64,000 nucleotides of DNA, taken from NCBI GenBank assembly GCA_963545485.1, contig CAUUJG010000004.1:32491-96490 (forward strand), written 5' to 3'. The DNA is from CAUTUX01 sp963545485. GTDB lineage: Bacteria > Bacillota > Clostridia > Christensenellales > CAG-917. Under the pieces are notes generated by a model. That model was not told where the DNA came from. It did no database searches and saw only the letters and a program-made list of their open reading frames with translations. Numbering within the stretch: position 1 is the stretch's first letter; each line of letters starts with the position of its first letter. Positions 1 to 8,209 of this stretch are shown here, in pieces. Both the position numbers and the translations under genes were made by a program.

Positions 1-2180
1 CATATATAAAATCGCCATTTAATGCTGAGGTGTCACCCTCTGCGACCTTATATAGCTCTAAATACTTGGGTGAATATCTCACTTGTTCGACATCAGCCCA
101 CTCTCTTTTCGATGCATATTCTTTTGCCTTTTTGTAGGTGCTAAATGATATCTTTTGATCATTCTCATTTGGGGTATCAAATGTTTGATCAATAGGGCTA
201 AACTCAACATAATTTTCATATATGCTTTTTATGGTTTTGGTGCAAATATTTCCCGCTTTGTCAAAAGTCTTAACCTTATAGGTACCTTCATATATTGGGT
301 TAATAATTTCGCCATTATATTCACTTCCATTAACAGTTATCTTCGCTAGTGGCGATCCTTTTGCGTTCTCCATTTCAACCCTAAATGGTGCTGATACAAT
401 TTCCTCAGTTACTATTTCAATCCCATGTCGGTCCACGCATATCACTTTTTCAAGTGACTCATTCCCAACATCATCTACTGCCTTAAATCTGTATTTCCCT
501 TCTGCAAGAAACATACCATCCGAATAATGAGTCCATGAATGATCATTCGCACTTATATATTTTTGTGTCGAAATGTTTGCAACAAACCTTATGTCCGTGG
601 AGTTTGAATATTCTCCTTTGAATGAATTTCCATCAACCAACAAATCTACAATCGGCTTCTTTGTGATTCTATTAATTTTTAAAATATCGCTTTTGTTACC
701 ACATTTGTCTTCTGCATACAACTCATATTCTCCGTCCTCAATCACAGCTCTTTGTGTTATTTGTGTGAATGTACCATAATCTTTTCTTATAAACACGTTA
801 GGTAATTCGTCCAAATTATCGTTTAAATCAAAAATTACATCTGCATTTGTTTTTAGTACTCCATTTTTAGGCTGTCTTTCACCAATAATGCCTATTGGCG
901 GTTTTTCATTGTCTATGGTAATCGTTCTTGTTTCACTTTTATTCCCGGCAAGATCAATGACATAAATTTCATATTTGCCATTTTCTTCAATATTTCTAAT
1001 TGAACCGCTAAACTTGTCTCCATTTCTTTTTGTTACAATCTCTAAAATGCCAACATCTTCAATTATTTCAAATGTTATGTTCGATGCTTTTGTATATTCT
1101 CCATTAAACTCTCTGCCATCTGCATATGTTCTAATTTGTGGAATTGTTTTATCAATCGTGATCTCTTTTATCTCAGATTTGTTTCCCGCCTTATCTATAG
1201 CCTGTACACATATTTTTGTGGATTTCGTCGGTGTTTCAATTATTCCTTTTTCATATTTCTTCTTAAGATCATTTTCGACTGTCCAATATAATATGCTGTC
1301 TATTCCGATATTATCCTCCGCATCAAGCGATAAAGCCCCATTTGCATACTGTTTATTTGTCTCTACTCCGTTTACCTTTATCTTTACTTTAGGTTTAGTA
1401 TTGTCACATCTAAATCTTGTTATCTCTGTTTTGTTTTTTAATAAATCTATCGCATAAACTTCATAGACGCCTTCTTCCCTACATTCAAAGGATCCTATCA
1501 TCCCACGCTTAATAACCTTTCCGTTTCTTGAAACTACAATTTCTTTCAAATATGTATCTTCAACCCAAAACTTTACCAACTCACTTACGTATGAACCGTT
1601 TGTTACTTTATCTCCTTTTATGGTTGAGATTTTTAATGTAGGGGGCGTGTTATCAATGGCGAACTGGTGCGTCACCATATAATCTCTTATTTCCCAATTA
1701 TGCCTATCGATAAATCTGATCCCTATTTGCAATGTATATCTTCCAGAATTTTTTATTTCATTTTTAAATAAAATCTCTCCATAAGTCGTTTCCTCAAAAT
1801 TATGGACTAAGGTTCCATAATGATATAGCTTCACAAATGAAATCTCACCGACAACATATGAATTTGTAAATTGAGTTGACTTTAAGAATCCTCTATTTTT
1901 GTAAAAAGTGAATACTCCAGCTCCATAAACCATCCTCTCTGGCGTTGGATGTTGATTCATTGTAACATTTGCATACAATTTGAAATTTTCAAGCACCTCG
2001 TTTTTTACTTTTTCATACTTCTGTGTTTTTGGATTTTTTTCATATGTTTTATGTCGAACTATAACATCTTCCATTTCTTCTGCATGTACATCCTTTTTGT
2101 GTATATTGCATGCTGAAAAAATCATTGTTCCAAATAAAATGCATATTGCCATAACTATTATGACAATTTTCCTTTTCATA
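1..2180 (-). CDS. Ig-repeat surface lipoprotein, C-terminus beyond window
   Basis: The minus strand is open from the ATG at 2180 to the window edge, so at least 726 residues are present and the C-terminus is missing. The N-terminus is a lipoprotein signal: MKRK, a hydrophobic stretch, then lipobox F-S-A-C with Cys at residue 24, so the protein should be lipid-anchored outside the cell. From about residue 150 the chain is a series of roughly 80-100 residue repeats marked by D-N-T-x-P linkers and D-x-A-G-N-K-S or related strands, the pattern of bacterial Ig-like (Big/DUF5011-type) domains; about six copies are visible. GAGGAGG precedes the start. It lies 15 bases after the VirD4 coupling gene on the same strand, so it may be cargo or an adhesin of the same conjugative element. 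No catalytic motif is visible; its ligand is unknown. Confidence 0.8.
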
Positions 2181-2195
2181 TTCCTCCTCTGTTTT

Positions 2196-4343
2196 TTACT
2201 CTATTTCTTTTTCTTCTATTTCTTCTATCAGCTCTATAATCGCTGTTGCTAAATATTCTTTATCTATTCTCTTTGCAAATTCGATAAAATCTTTTAAACA
2301 CATTATTATTTTCTCTCTATTTTTTGTTTCAATCAGCGTTGCAAGCAACTTCATATCTTCTGGTGCCAAAAGCTCCACGCTTATAATTTCATGTATCTTG
2401 TTTTTAATTTCTTCTACAGTCATTGTTTCTTCCTCTATTTCTTCAACAATTCTATTTTCCTTCCTTACAACCTTCTCTCTATTCTTTACAAGTGTTGTTA
2501 TGTCATATATTATTTTTTCTTCATCAAATAACTTCTTAAAAGTCTTTGTTTCTTCTCCACTCTTTAAAATGAATTTTGTACACTTATACGACGGTGTAAA
2601 TTTTGATTTTATTGGGTTGTATCCAAATATTGTCACTATTGCATTCCCTACATTATCTCCAGAATTCAGTGTTCTCAGTTCACTCGGATAAATTAGCGGT
2701 CGTTCTTTCACTGAGATATTATTAGTTGAGTCTTTACCACCACTAATGCTCTCGGATATGCTCCTTGATAATGTTGAGTAGTTGCCACACCGCTTTGAAA
2801 ACTCTTCTGTGGTCGCCAAATCACTTGTGCCAATAAATACATGTACATTGCAATTTGCCTTCACTATGTCTGCTATGTTTTTGTCATAAACCTTTGTAAG
2901 CTGTGAATAGGACTGAACAACAAATGTAATAAATATTCCTCTACTTCTAGACACGGTTGCCATCTGCTCAATCTTTTCAATCTTCGGAAGGTTCCCAAAT
3001 TCATCCAAAATGAAATATACATTTCTTTTTAATTTCAAAGATACATTTGCACTGGCTTTAGATATTAATTGTTTATAAGCACTTAAAATAACCATTGATG
3101 CTATCTTGTGTCGTGTATCTTTCTCATCTGGAATCTGAACAAACACGGCACAAGGTTTTTCATCCATTTCTGCAAAATCAATTTCACTTTCAGATGTTAA
3201 ATGACAAATAGAAAGATCTGTAAATATGTTGATCTTATCAAACAGCGTAGACAGATAACTTCCTCTTGTTCTCTCGTGCGACTCTAATGTCTGCTTTGAT
3301 AGTGCTCGTGCTTTTGACAATATATTTCTATTACTAAAATATTCGACCAAAGATCTACAATTGTTGTCTGTACTAGAAAGGATTTTAAACAAATTATAAA
3401 AATTATATTGCTCTTTTTTTAGTTTTCTATCCTCATCTTGTGAATCTTCCAACATTGCCAAAAGCGTTGCAAGTATCAGATTTTTAGCCCCCGATTCCCA
3501 AAGGGGTTCACTCTTGCTTGTTATGGGGCACAAACTTGCAGCCACATCATTCAATTTTTCATATACATCATCATATCTTTTTTGCTGTTCTATCCTCATT
3601 GCATTTTGTAGTTCAGCTTCTGAATATTCTTTCCCAAAGAGAAAATATTTCTCTCCTTTCTTTTCCACATACTTATATATGTTAGATGCAATATCATAAT
3701 CCACATAAATTTCTTCGAGCGGATTCCATTTTGTTGACGCATATGGGTTTCGCAAATCAATTACTTCAACCTTATATCCTTTCTTTTCAAGACTATCTTT
3801 ATGCTTCTGATAAAGCTCACCTTTTGGATCTGTAATAAGCATCGATGGTTGTTCTTTATACTCACTTATTATCTGTATGTTAGGATCTATATAATTTGTT
3901 GTCTTTCCGCTCCCGGTGCTCCCAATTACTAGAACATGTGAGTTCTCCGCCATATTGATAACATACTCACCATCCCTTTCTTCTGCCTTTATGACAACTC
4001 CACCTTCATGAATAACATTGCCAAAAATTGCTGTTGTAAAATTTTGTTCAATTTCATCATTCGTCTGAAAATGAACACTTTCAAGGTTGCCACTAATTTC
4101 ATCATCTTCTTTTTTACCTTTAAGCAACAACTTTGCCATACGCTTACTGTATCCCTTTTTATATTTGATCAACATCGCAATCCCGAAGAGAACAGCTAGG
4201 ACGACAAAGAGTATATATACTTCCTTCTGTTTTAATAGACTCACATTTCTCTCCGCTATCTTGTTTAGCACTGCTACAACCCCGCACGATATTGTAAAGG
4301 CTCCAACAATAACTGAAGCAACCGCAATAATATGTTTCTTCAT
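2196..4343 (-). CDS. VirD4/TraG-family type IV coupling ATPase
   Basis: This is a conjugative coupling protein, the ATPase that links the relaxosome to a type IV secretion channel at the membrane. Two hydrophobic segments at the N-terminus (about residues 5-25 and 40-60) anchor it. Walker A G-S-T-G-S-G-K-T is at about residues 141-148, and a Walker B strand F-I-L-D-E-F-G-N-L-P lies in the middle; the neighbouring D-P-K-G-E-L-Y segment is characteristic of the TraG/VirD4 family in Gram-positive elements. Length (715 residues) fits. I use the ATG at 4343, which overlaps the TGA of the upstream XRE gene as ATGA (translational coupling), rather than an in-frame TTG at 4379. The C-terminus is very Glu/Lys-rich. 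No relaxase or other secretion genes are in view, but the element continues left of the window. Confidence 0.9.
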   Translation of the reverse strand: MKKHIIAVASVIVGAFTISCGVVAVLNKIAERNVSLLKQKEVYILFVVLAVLFGIAMLIKYKKGYSKRMAKLLLKGKKEDDEISGNLESVHFQTNDEIEQNFTTAIFGNVIHEGGVVIKAEERDGEYVINMAENSHVLVIGSTGSGKTTNYIDPNIQIISEYKEQPSMLITDPKGELYQKHKDSLEKKGYKVEVIDLRNPYASTKWNPLEEIYVDYDIASNIYKYVEKKGEKYFLFGKEYSEAELQNAMRIEQQKRYDDVYEKLNDVAASLCPITSKSEPLWESGAKNLILATLLAMLEDSQDEDRKLKKEQYNFYNLFKILSSTDNNCRSLVEYFSNRNILSKARALSKQTLESHERTRGSYLSTLFDKINIFTDLSICHLTSESEIDFAEMDEKPCAVFVQIPDEKDTRHKIASMVILSAYKQLISKASANVSLKLKRNVYFILDEFGNLPKIEKIEQMATVSRSRGIFITFVVQSYSQLTKVYDKNIADIVKANCNVHVFIGTSDLATTEEFSKRCGNYSTLSRSISESISGGKDSTNNISVKERPLIYPSELRTLNSGDNVGNAIVTIFGYNPIKSKFTPSYKCTKFILKSGEETKTFKKLFDEEKIIYDITTLVKNREKVVRKENRIVEEIEEETMTVEEIKNKIHEIISVELLAPEDMKLLATLIETKNREKIIMCLKDFIEFAKRIDKEYLATAIIELIEEIEEKEIE

Positions 4344-4570
4344 TTTTTCAATGGATTTGCTATTCCCAATCTCTCCCAATCTATTAGATCTTGTACAATG
4401 TCTGCCGTGAAATAATAAATAAATTTAGATGCGACATCGTAGCTTGTTTTTTCTCCGGCAAGCATTCTTCGAAGCTCTCCAACACTTATACCTAATTCCT
4501 CTGCAAACTGTTTTTCAGTCATGTTGTTTTCTTTCATAAATTTCAAAACTTTATCTACTATTATGTACAT
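4340..4570 (-). CDS. small XRE-like helix-turn-helix protein
   Basis: This 76-residue protein has one recognisable feature: a helix-turn-helix at about residues 17-45 (M-T-E-K-Q-F-A-E-E-L-G-I-S-V-G-E-L-R-R-M-type pattern), as in XRE/Cro-family regulators. The start ATG at 4570 has GGAGG seven bases upstream. The stop overlaps the start of the VirD4 gene by four bases, so the two are translationally coupled; a role controlling transfer genes of the element is inferred from that. There is no ligand domain, and the short C-terminal helix could be for dimerisation. Confidence 0.75.
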   Translation of the reverse strand: MYIIVDKVLKFMKENNMTEKQFAEELGISVGELRRMLAGEKTSYDVASKFIYYFTADIVQDLIDWERLGIANPLKK

Positions 4571-4633
4571 TCTCTACCTCCATTTTTTCTCTACACTTAT
4601 ATGTGGACAATTTCTTTTAAATCTCGCACCCTT

Positions 4634-5061
4634 TCATAAAAAAAGTTCTGTGACATATTCTTTAACCCTATTTAACCGCTTCCTAACTGCAGATTCAGAT
4701 ATCCCTAATTCTTTTGCTATTTCTGTATTTTTAAAACCTTTTTTTTTAATTCATATGCTTCATTACTTTTTTCTGTCACTTTAAATCTTTGTCTATCAAA
4801 AAAATCTTTCGACTCCTCTTCTCCAATCAAAATATCTAATGGTGATGTTGTGTTCCCCGCAACATCGCCTTTTTCATCCATATATCTATCTAGAGAGAAT
4901 GTTTCTGTTGCAATATATCCACCCCGCCATTTTTGTTTTAACTCTTTTTGAAATATTCGTTTTTCTTGTTTTTCCAAAGCTTCATGAATCTTTAGATATT
5001 TATCATCTACCCATACTTCACTTTTACTTCCGTCTACAAATTCATAAATTATTTTTTTCAT
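4634..5061 (-). CDS. sigma-70 region-4-like protein split at an A9 run (possible -1 frameshift)
   Basis: The frame starting at ATG 5061 (AGGAGG eight bases upstream) runs into TAG at 4717 just after an A9 run (4739-4747). Read one base back from that run, the chain continues G-F-K-N-T-E-I-A-K-E-L-G-I-S-E-S-A-V-R-K-R-L and ends at TGA 4634, giving 142 residues with a clear sigma-70 region-4-type helix-turn-helix at the C-terminus. The zero frame across the run contains A-AAA-AAG, the heptamer used for programmed -1 frameshifting in dnaX. So the full protein may be made by slippage, or the gene may be broken by loss of one A. Without the shift the product is about 114 residues and lacks the DNA-binding domain. 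Similar small sigma-like proteins are common in Gram-positive conjugative elements. I see no strong stimulatory hairpin downstream. Confidence 0.65.
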
Positions 5062-5081
5062 ATTCTTATTCCTCCTAAAAT

Positions 5082-5119
5082 AAAAAATCCTACAAAACAC
5101 TCTTGTGTTTTTTGTAGGA
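5082..5119 (-). terminator. intrinsic terminator between Com-like and sigma-like genes
   Basis: On the minus strand a hairpin with arms 5105-5119 and 5088-5100 (T-C-C-T-A-C-A-A-A-A against T-T-T-T-G-T-A-G-G-A) is followed by a run of six T. It should end transcripts from the lexA/Com-like pair just before the Shine-Dalgarno site of the sigma-like gene. The 140 bases between it and the Com-like gene show nothing convincing. Confidence 0.7.
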
Positions 5120-5259
5120 CTTTGATAACTTCTAGCGATAGTTTCTGTTTTCTACAACTTTTGTTCCTTTCCTATGTTGGTCTTATTTTGTGCCACATTC
5201 AGGATGCCGAAACAAGTTTTATATTAGTTTTCTGACAAAGGGGTATGCACTACGTTGTT

Positions 5260-5469
5260 TTACGACTTAATCCTCCTTTCAAGTTCGGAATATTTAAGTA
5301 CTTTCTCAGAGATGTTTCTTGTGTTTATTGACATCTGTCCATTATCATCCAAACTTATTCGTATTGACTGTAAACATTCGGGGCATAGAAACAACACATC
5401 CTGACATTCCTTTGCTTCAAACAATAACTGGTTACATATTGGACATCTAATTTCTTTTCTCTTCGACAT
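5260..5469 (-). CDS. Com-like zinc-ribbon protein
   Basis: A 69-residue protein with two CxxC pairs (C-P-I-C at about residue 9 and C-P-E-C at about residue 29), a zinc ribbon like that of the Mu Com family of small translational or transcriptional regulators. The rest is polar. The start ATG at 5469 has AGGAGA upstream. It lies nine bases after the LexA-type repressor gene on the same strand and should be co-transcribed with it. In phage Mu, Com activates translation of the mom DNA-modification gene; no such partner is visible here, so the regulatory target is unknown. It could equally be a generic zinc-ribbon protein of the element. Confidence 0.65.
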   Translation of the reverse strand: MSKRKEIRCPICNQLLFEAKECQDVLFLCPECLQSIRISLDDNGQMSINTRNISEKVLKYSELERRIKS

Positions 5470-5478
5470 TGTTCTCTC

Positions 5479-6078
5479 CTAAAATTTCTTAATATTCCCT
5501 ACTACTACTCCAAATACTTCACACTCTTTTACAACTATATCTTTCATGTTTTTATTTCTTGGATGTAAGACAACTTGTTCTTTTTCTGGTCTATATTCCT
5601 TTATAGTTGCCTCTCCATCGATCATTGCTAGGATGATCTGTCCATACTCCGCTGTTCTCTGTTTTCTCACAACGACAAGATCTCCATCACTAATCCCTAT
5701 ATCTATCATGCTCGTGCCTTTTACTCGAACCATTACTAACTCTCCAGTCCCAAACAAATTTGCAGGCAGAGCATATGTATCTTCAATGTCTTGTATTGCG
5801 AGTATTGGTTGCCCACATGCTGCAGCTCCTACCAATGGTACATTTACAGCATTTGCTGTGAATCGATCATCAACAGATATCTTCCCATCCTGTTCTCTTT
5901 GAATAATTCCTTGTGCTTCCAATATATCTACATATCTCTTTACTTTAGACAATGATGAAAACTGCCTTGGGAATCTTCTCATTATTTTTCTATACCCTGG
6001 TGACTTCGCATATTTTTTCTGTTCCTCATAAATATAGTCACTTAACTGTATTAACAATCCTTCATTATATGTTCTCAT
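5479..6078 (-). CDS. LexA-family self-cleaving repressor
   Basis: A 199-residue S24/LexA-type repressor. Residues about 5-65 form a winged helix-turn-helix. The C-terminal half is the serine-lysine autoprotease: Ser123 in K-G-T-S-M, Lys160 in A-T-I-K-E, and a cleavage dipeptide Cys88-Gly89 in A-A-A-C-G-Q. The Cys-Gly pair is what UmuD uses; chromosomal LexA usually has Ala-Gly. Length and domain order match LexA, so it may be the host SOS repressor or a SOS-responsive repressor of the adjacent element. An inverted repeat GAACG-N3-CGTTC sits 16-28 bases before the start and is a likely operator for autoregulation. The Com-like gene follows in the same operon. I leave the symbol blank because host lexA and an element-borne paralogue cannot be told apart here. 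Confidence 0.8.
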   Translation of the reverse strand: MRTYNEGLLIQLSDYIYEEQKKYAKSPGYRKIMRRFPRQFSSLSKVKRYVDILEAQGIIQREQDGKISVDDRFTANAVNVPLVGAAACGQPILAIQDIEDTYALPANLFGTGELVMVRVKGTSMIDIGISDGDLVVVRKQRTAEYGQIILAMIDGEATIKEYRPEKEQVVLHPRNKNMKDIVVKECEVFGVVVGNIKKF

Positions 6079-6093
6079 TTTGGCACCTTTTCG

Positions 6094-6106
6094 GAACGCT
6101 CCGTTC
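6094..6106. promoter_or_regulatory. putative LexA-type operator
   Basis: A 13-base inverted repeat, GAACG-CTC-CGTTC, lies just upstream of the LexA-type gene. It shares GAAC...GTTC half-sites with the Gram-positive SOS box (CGAAC-N4-GTTCG) but has one extra spacer base. Autoregulation is inferred from its position. Confidence 0.45.
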
Positions 6107-6257
6107 TTGTTTAAAAAATAACATATCTAACATTTCTGTGCAACTGTTTTTTATTTATTTTTCTTTTGGTATTTCTCTATTGTGACAATATTGGTTTTCA
6201 TCACTTTATCCGCTATTTTTGCCACCACTCAATATATTATTTAGTCTCACTTTTTTC

Positions 6258-6336
6258 ATGTCACATCGATACTCCACACGACTAAAGTCATGGGGTTCTT
6301 GTTTCAGCGACCACTATGTTGCTACAAGGGCTTTCG
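6258..6336 (-). mobile_element. IS200/IS605-type right-end scar (omega-RNA-like), no tnpB
   Basis: Read on the minus strand, this stretch contains an imperfect hairpin centred on G-A-C-T-T-T-A-G-T-C, preceded by a C-G-C-T-G-A-A-A-C segment and C-C-C-T-T-G-T-A-G-C. From memory of such elements, this is the arrangement at the right ends of IS200/IS605-family elements, where tnpB overlaps its guide RNA. No tnpA or tnpB frame is present on either side: mnmG ends 11 bases upstream and a LexA-type gene starts about 180 bases downstream. It is therefore best read as a scar left by an excised or decayed element, at the border between housekeeping and accessory DNA. The mismatched stem suggests it is old. 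The rest of 6107-6346 holds nothing else I can name. Confidence 0.45.
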
Positions 6337-6346
6337 TTTTTTACTT

Positions 6347-8209
6347 CTACTCTTTTTTATCTTCTCGTCGATCACTTCTATATTTTTGCAAATAAACAAT
6401 AAGTATTGATACATCTGCAGGAGACACCCCAGAAATTCTAGAAGCTTGTCCTATGGATATAGGTCTTATATTCTCAAGCTTCTCTCTTGCTTCTACTCTT
6501 AATCCTTTAAGTGCACTATAATCAATATCTTCTGGAATTAGCTTGCTCTCGATTTTTTTCTGGGCATCTATTGCTGCCTGTTGCTTTTTTAAATATCCCT
6601 CATACTTAATTTCTATAACAGCAGCCTTCTTCGCTTCAGAAGTTTGATCTCCTTGCAAATATTTTATTACATCAATTATTTTAAGTTCCGGTCTTTTTGC
6701 TAGTTCTGCAACTGTCCCATGAATCAATCGTATATTATATTTGTCTTGAATTTCTTTTTTTTCATTCTTTGTTAATTTTCGATTAAGGTCTTCAATGCAA
6801 GCCTCGATTTCTTTTTGTTTTACAAGATACTTTTTATATCTCTCTTCTGTTACAAGTCCTACTTCATATCCCCTTTGCGTAAGTCTTTTATCTGCATTAT
6901 CTTGTCTCAAATACAACCTATGTTCTGCTCTTGCGGTCATCATTCGATATGGCTCCTCTGTTCCTTTTGTTACAAGATCGTCTATAAGAACTCCTATATA
7001 TGCTTCATCCCTATTTAGTATAAATGGTGGTTTATTATCAATCTTATGAGCTGCATTAATGCCAGCAACTATACCTTGCCCCGCAGCTTCTTCATATCCA
7101 CTACTACCATTTATCTGCCCTGCAAAAAAAAGATTTTCTATTTTTTTATGCTCCAGCGTTTTCTTTAATTCCAGTGGGTTTACCGCTACATATTCTATTG
7201 CATACCCGTATTTTGCAAATCTGCATTTCTCAAACCCTGGCAAAGAATGATACATTTGCTCTTGTACTTTCGGTGGCATTGATGTTGACATCCCCTGCAC
7301 ATACATTTCATCAGAATTCAATCCTTCAGGTTCAACAAAGATTTGATGTCTCTCTTTGTTTGAAAACCTCATTATCTTTGTTTCTATTGATGGGCAGTAT
7401 CTAGGTCCTATGCCCGTTATATGTCCATTATATAATGGACTATCATTAATATTGTTTTTAATTATTTCATGTGTTATAGGCGTTGTGTATGTTAAATAAC
7501 ATGGTTCAAAAATCTCAAGATCTTTATCTGTCATAAATGAGAAATGTTCCGTTTCTTCAACTATTTCTTCTTCCAATTTTGTAAAATCTATACTATCTCT
7601 ATATATTCTTGCAGGGGTTCCAGTTTTAAATCTCCGTATGTCTATTCCGTTCTTTTTTAAACTTTTTGCAAGTCCTTCCGATCTTTTGTATCCACTTGGA
7701 CCACTCTTTTTCGCATACGGACCTATTATTATTTCGCCATCAAGATAAACTCCGGTAGCTAGTACAACTGAAATTGCACTATATTTGTTTTTATCAGTTA
7801 TTACACTCTGTATTTTCCCATCCTTAACTGTTATGCCTTTGCATTCTTCATATCTTACTGTAAGATTTTCCTGATTAGAAATTGTCTCTACCATCTTCTG
7901 GTGATATAAAAATTTATCTTCCTGTGCTCTTAAAGAAAATACTGCCGGACCTTTTGCAAGATTAAGCATTTTCTTTTGTATTGCTGCTTTATCTGCGTTT
8001 ATCCCCATTTCTCCACCAAGTGCATCAATTTCCCGCACAAGGTGTCCTTTACTTGTCCCCCCAATTGATGGGTTGCACGCCATATATCCAACATTTGCAA
8101 CATCTATACATAACAATAATGTCTGCTTACCCATCCTAGATGATGCCAGTGCTGCCTCTATTCCCGCATGTCCTGCTCCAACTACTATTATTTGATATTT
8201 TTCCATCAT
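6347..8209 (-). CDS. mnmG: tRNA uridine-5-carboxymethylaminomethyl modification enzyme MnmG
   Basis: MnmG (GidA) is the FAD-binding partner of MnmE. Together they make the cmnm5/nm5 modification at the wobble uridine (U34) of several tRNAs. The N-terminus has the dinucleotide-binding G-A-G-H-A-G-I-E-A motif. Further along are the family signatures S-G-P-S-G-Y-K-R-S-E-G-L, P-R-Y-C-P-S-I-E and T-S-M-P-P-K-V-Q-E-Q-M, and the C-terminal tRNA-binding helical domain ends about residue 620. The start is the ATG at 8209, which overlaps the mnmE TGA as ATGA; a TTG at 8221 is in frame but less likely. It is the last gene of the rpmH-to-mnmG run. rsmG, often next in Bacillota, is 18 kb away here. Confidence 0.96.
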   Translation of the reverse strand: MMEKYQIIVVGAGHAGIEAALASSRMGKQTLLLCIDVANVGYMACNPSIGGTSKGHLVREIDALGGEMGINADKAAIQKKMLNLAKGPAVFSLRAQEDKFLYHQKMVETISNQENLTVRYEECKGITVKDGKIQSVITDKNKYSAISVVLATGVYLDGEIIIGPYAKKSGPSGYKRSEGLAKSLKKNGIDIRRFKTGTPARIYRDSIDFTKLEEEIVEETEHFSFMTDKDLEIFEPCYLTYTTPITHEIIKNNINDSPLYNGHITGIGPRYCPSIETKIMRFSNKERHQIFVEPEGLNSDEMYVQGMSTSMPPKVQEQMYHSLPGFEKCRFAKYGYAIEYVAVNPLELKKTLEHKKIENLFFAGQINGSSGYEEAAGQGIVAGINAAHKIDNKPPFILNRDEAYIGVLIDDLVTKGTEEPYRMMTARAEHRLYLRQDNADKRLTQRGYEVGLVTEERYKKYLVKQKEIEACIEDLNRKLTKNEKKEIQDKYNIRLIHGTVAELAKRPELKIIDVIKYLQGDQTSEAKKAAVIEIKYEGYLKKQQAAIDAQKKIESKLIPEDIDYSALKGLRVEAREKLENIRPISIGQASRISGVSPADVSILIVYLQKYRSDRREDKKE

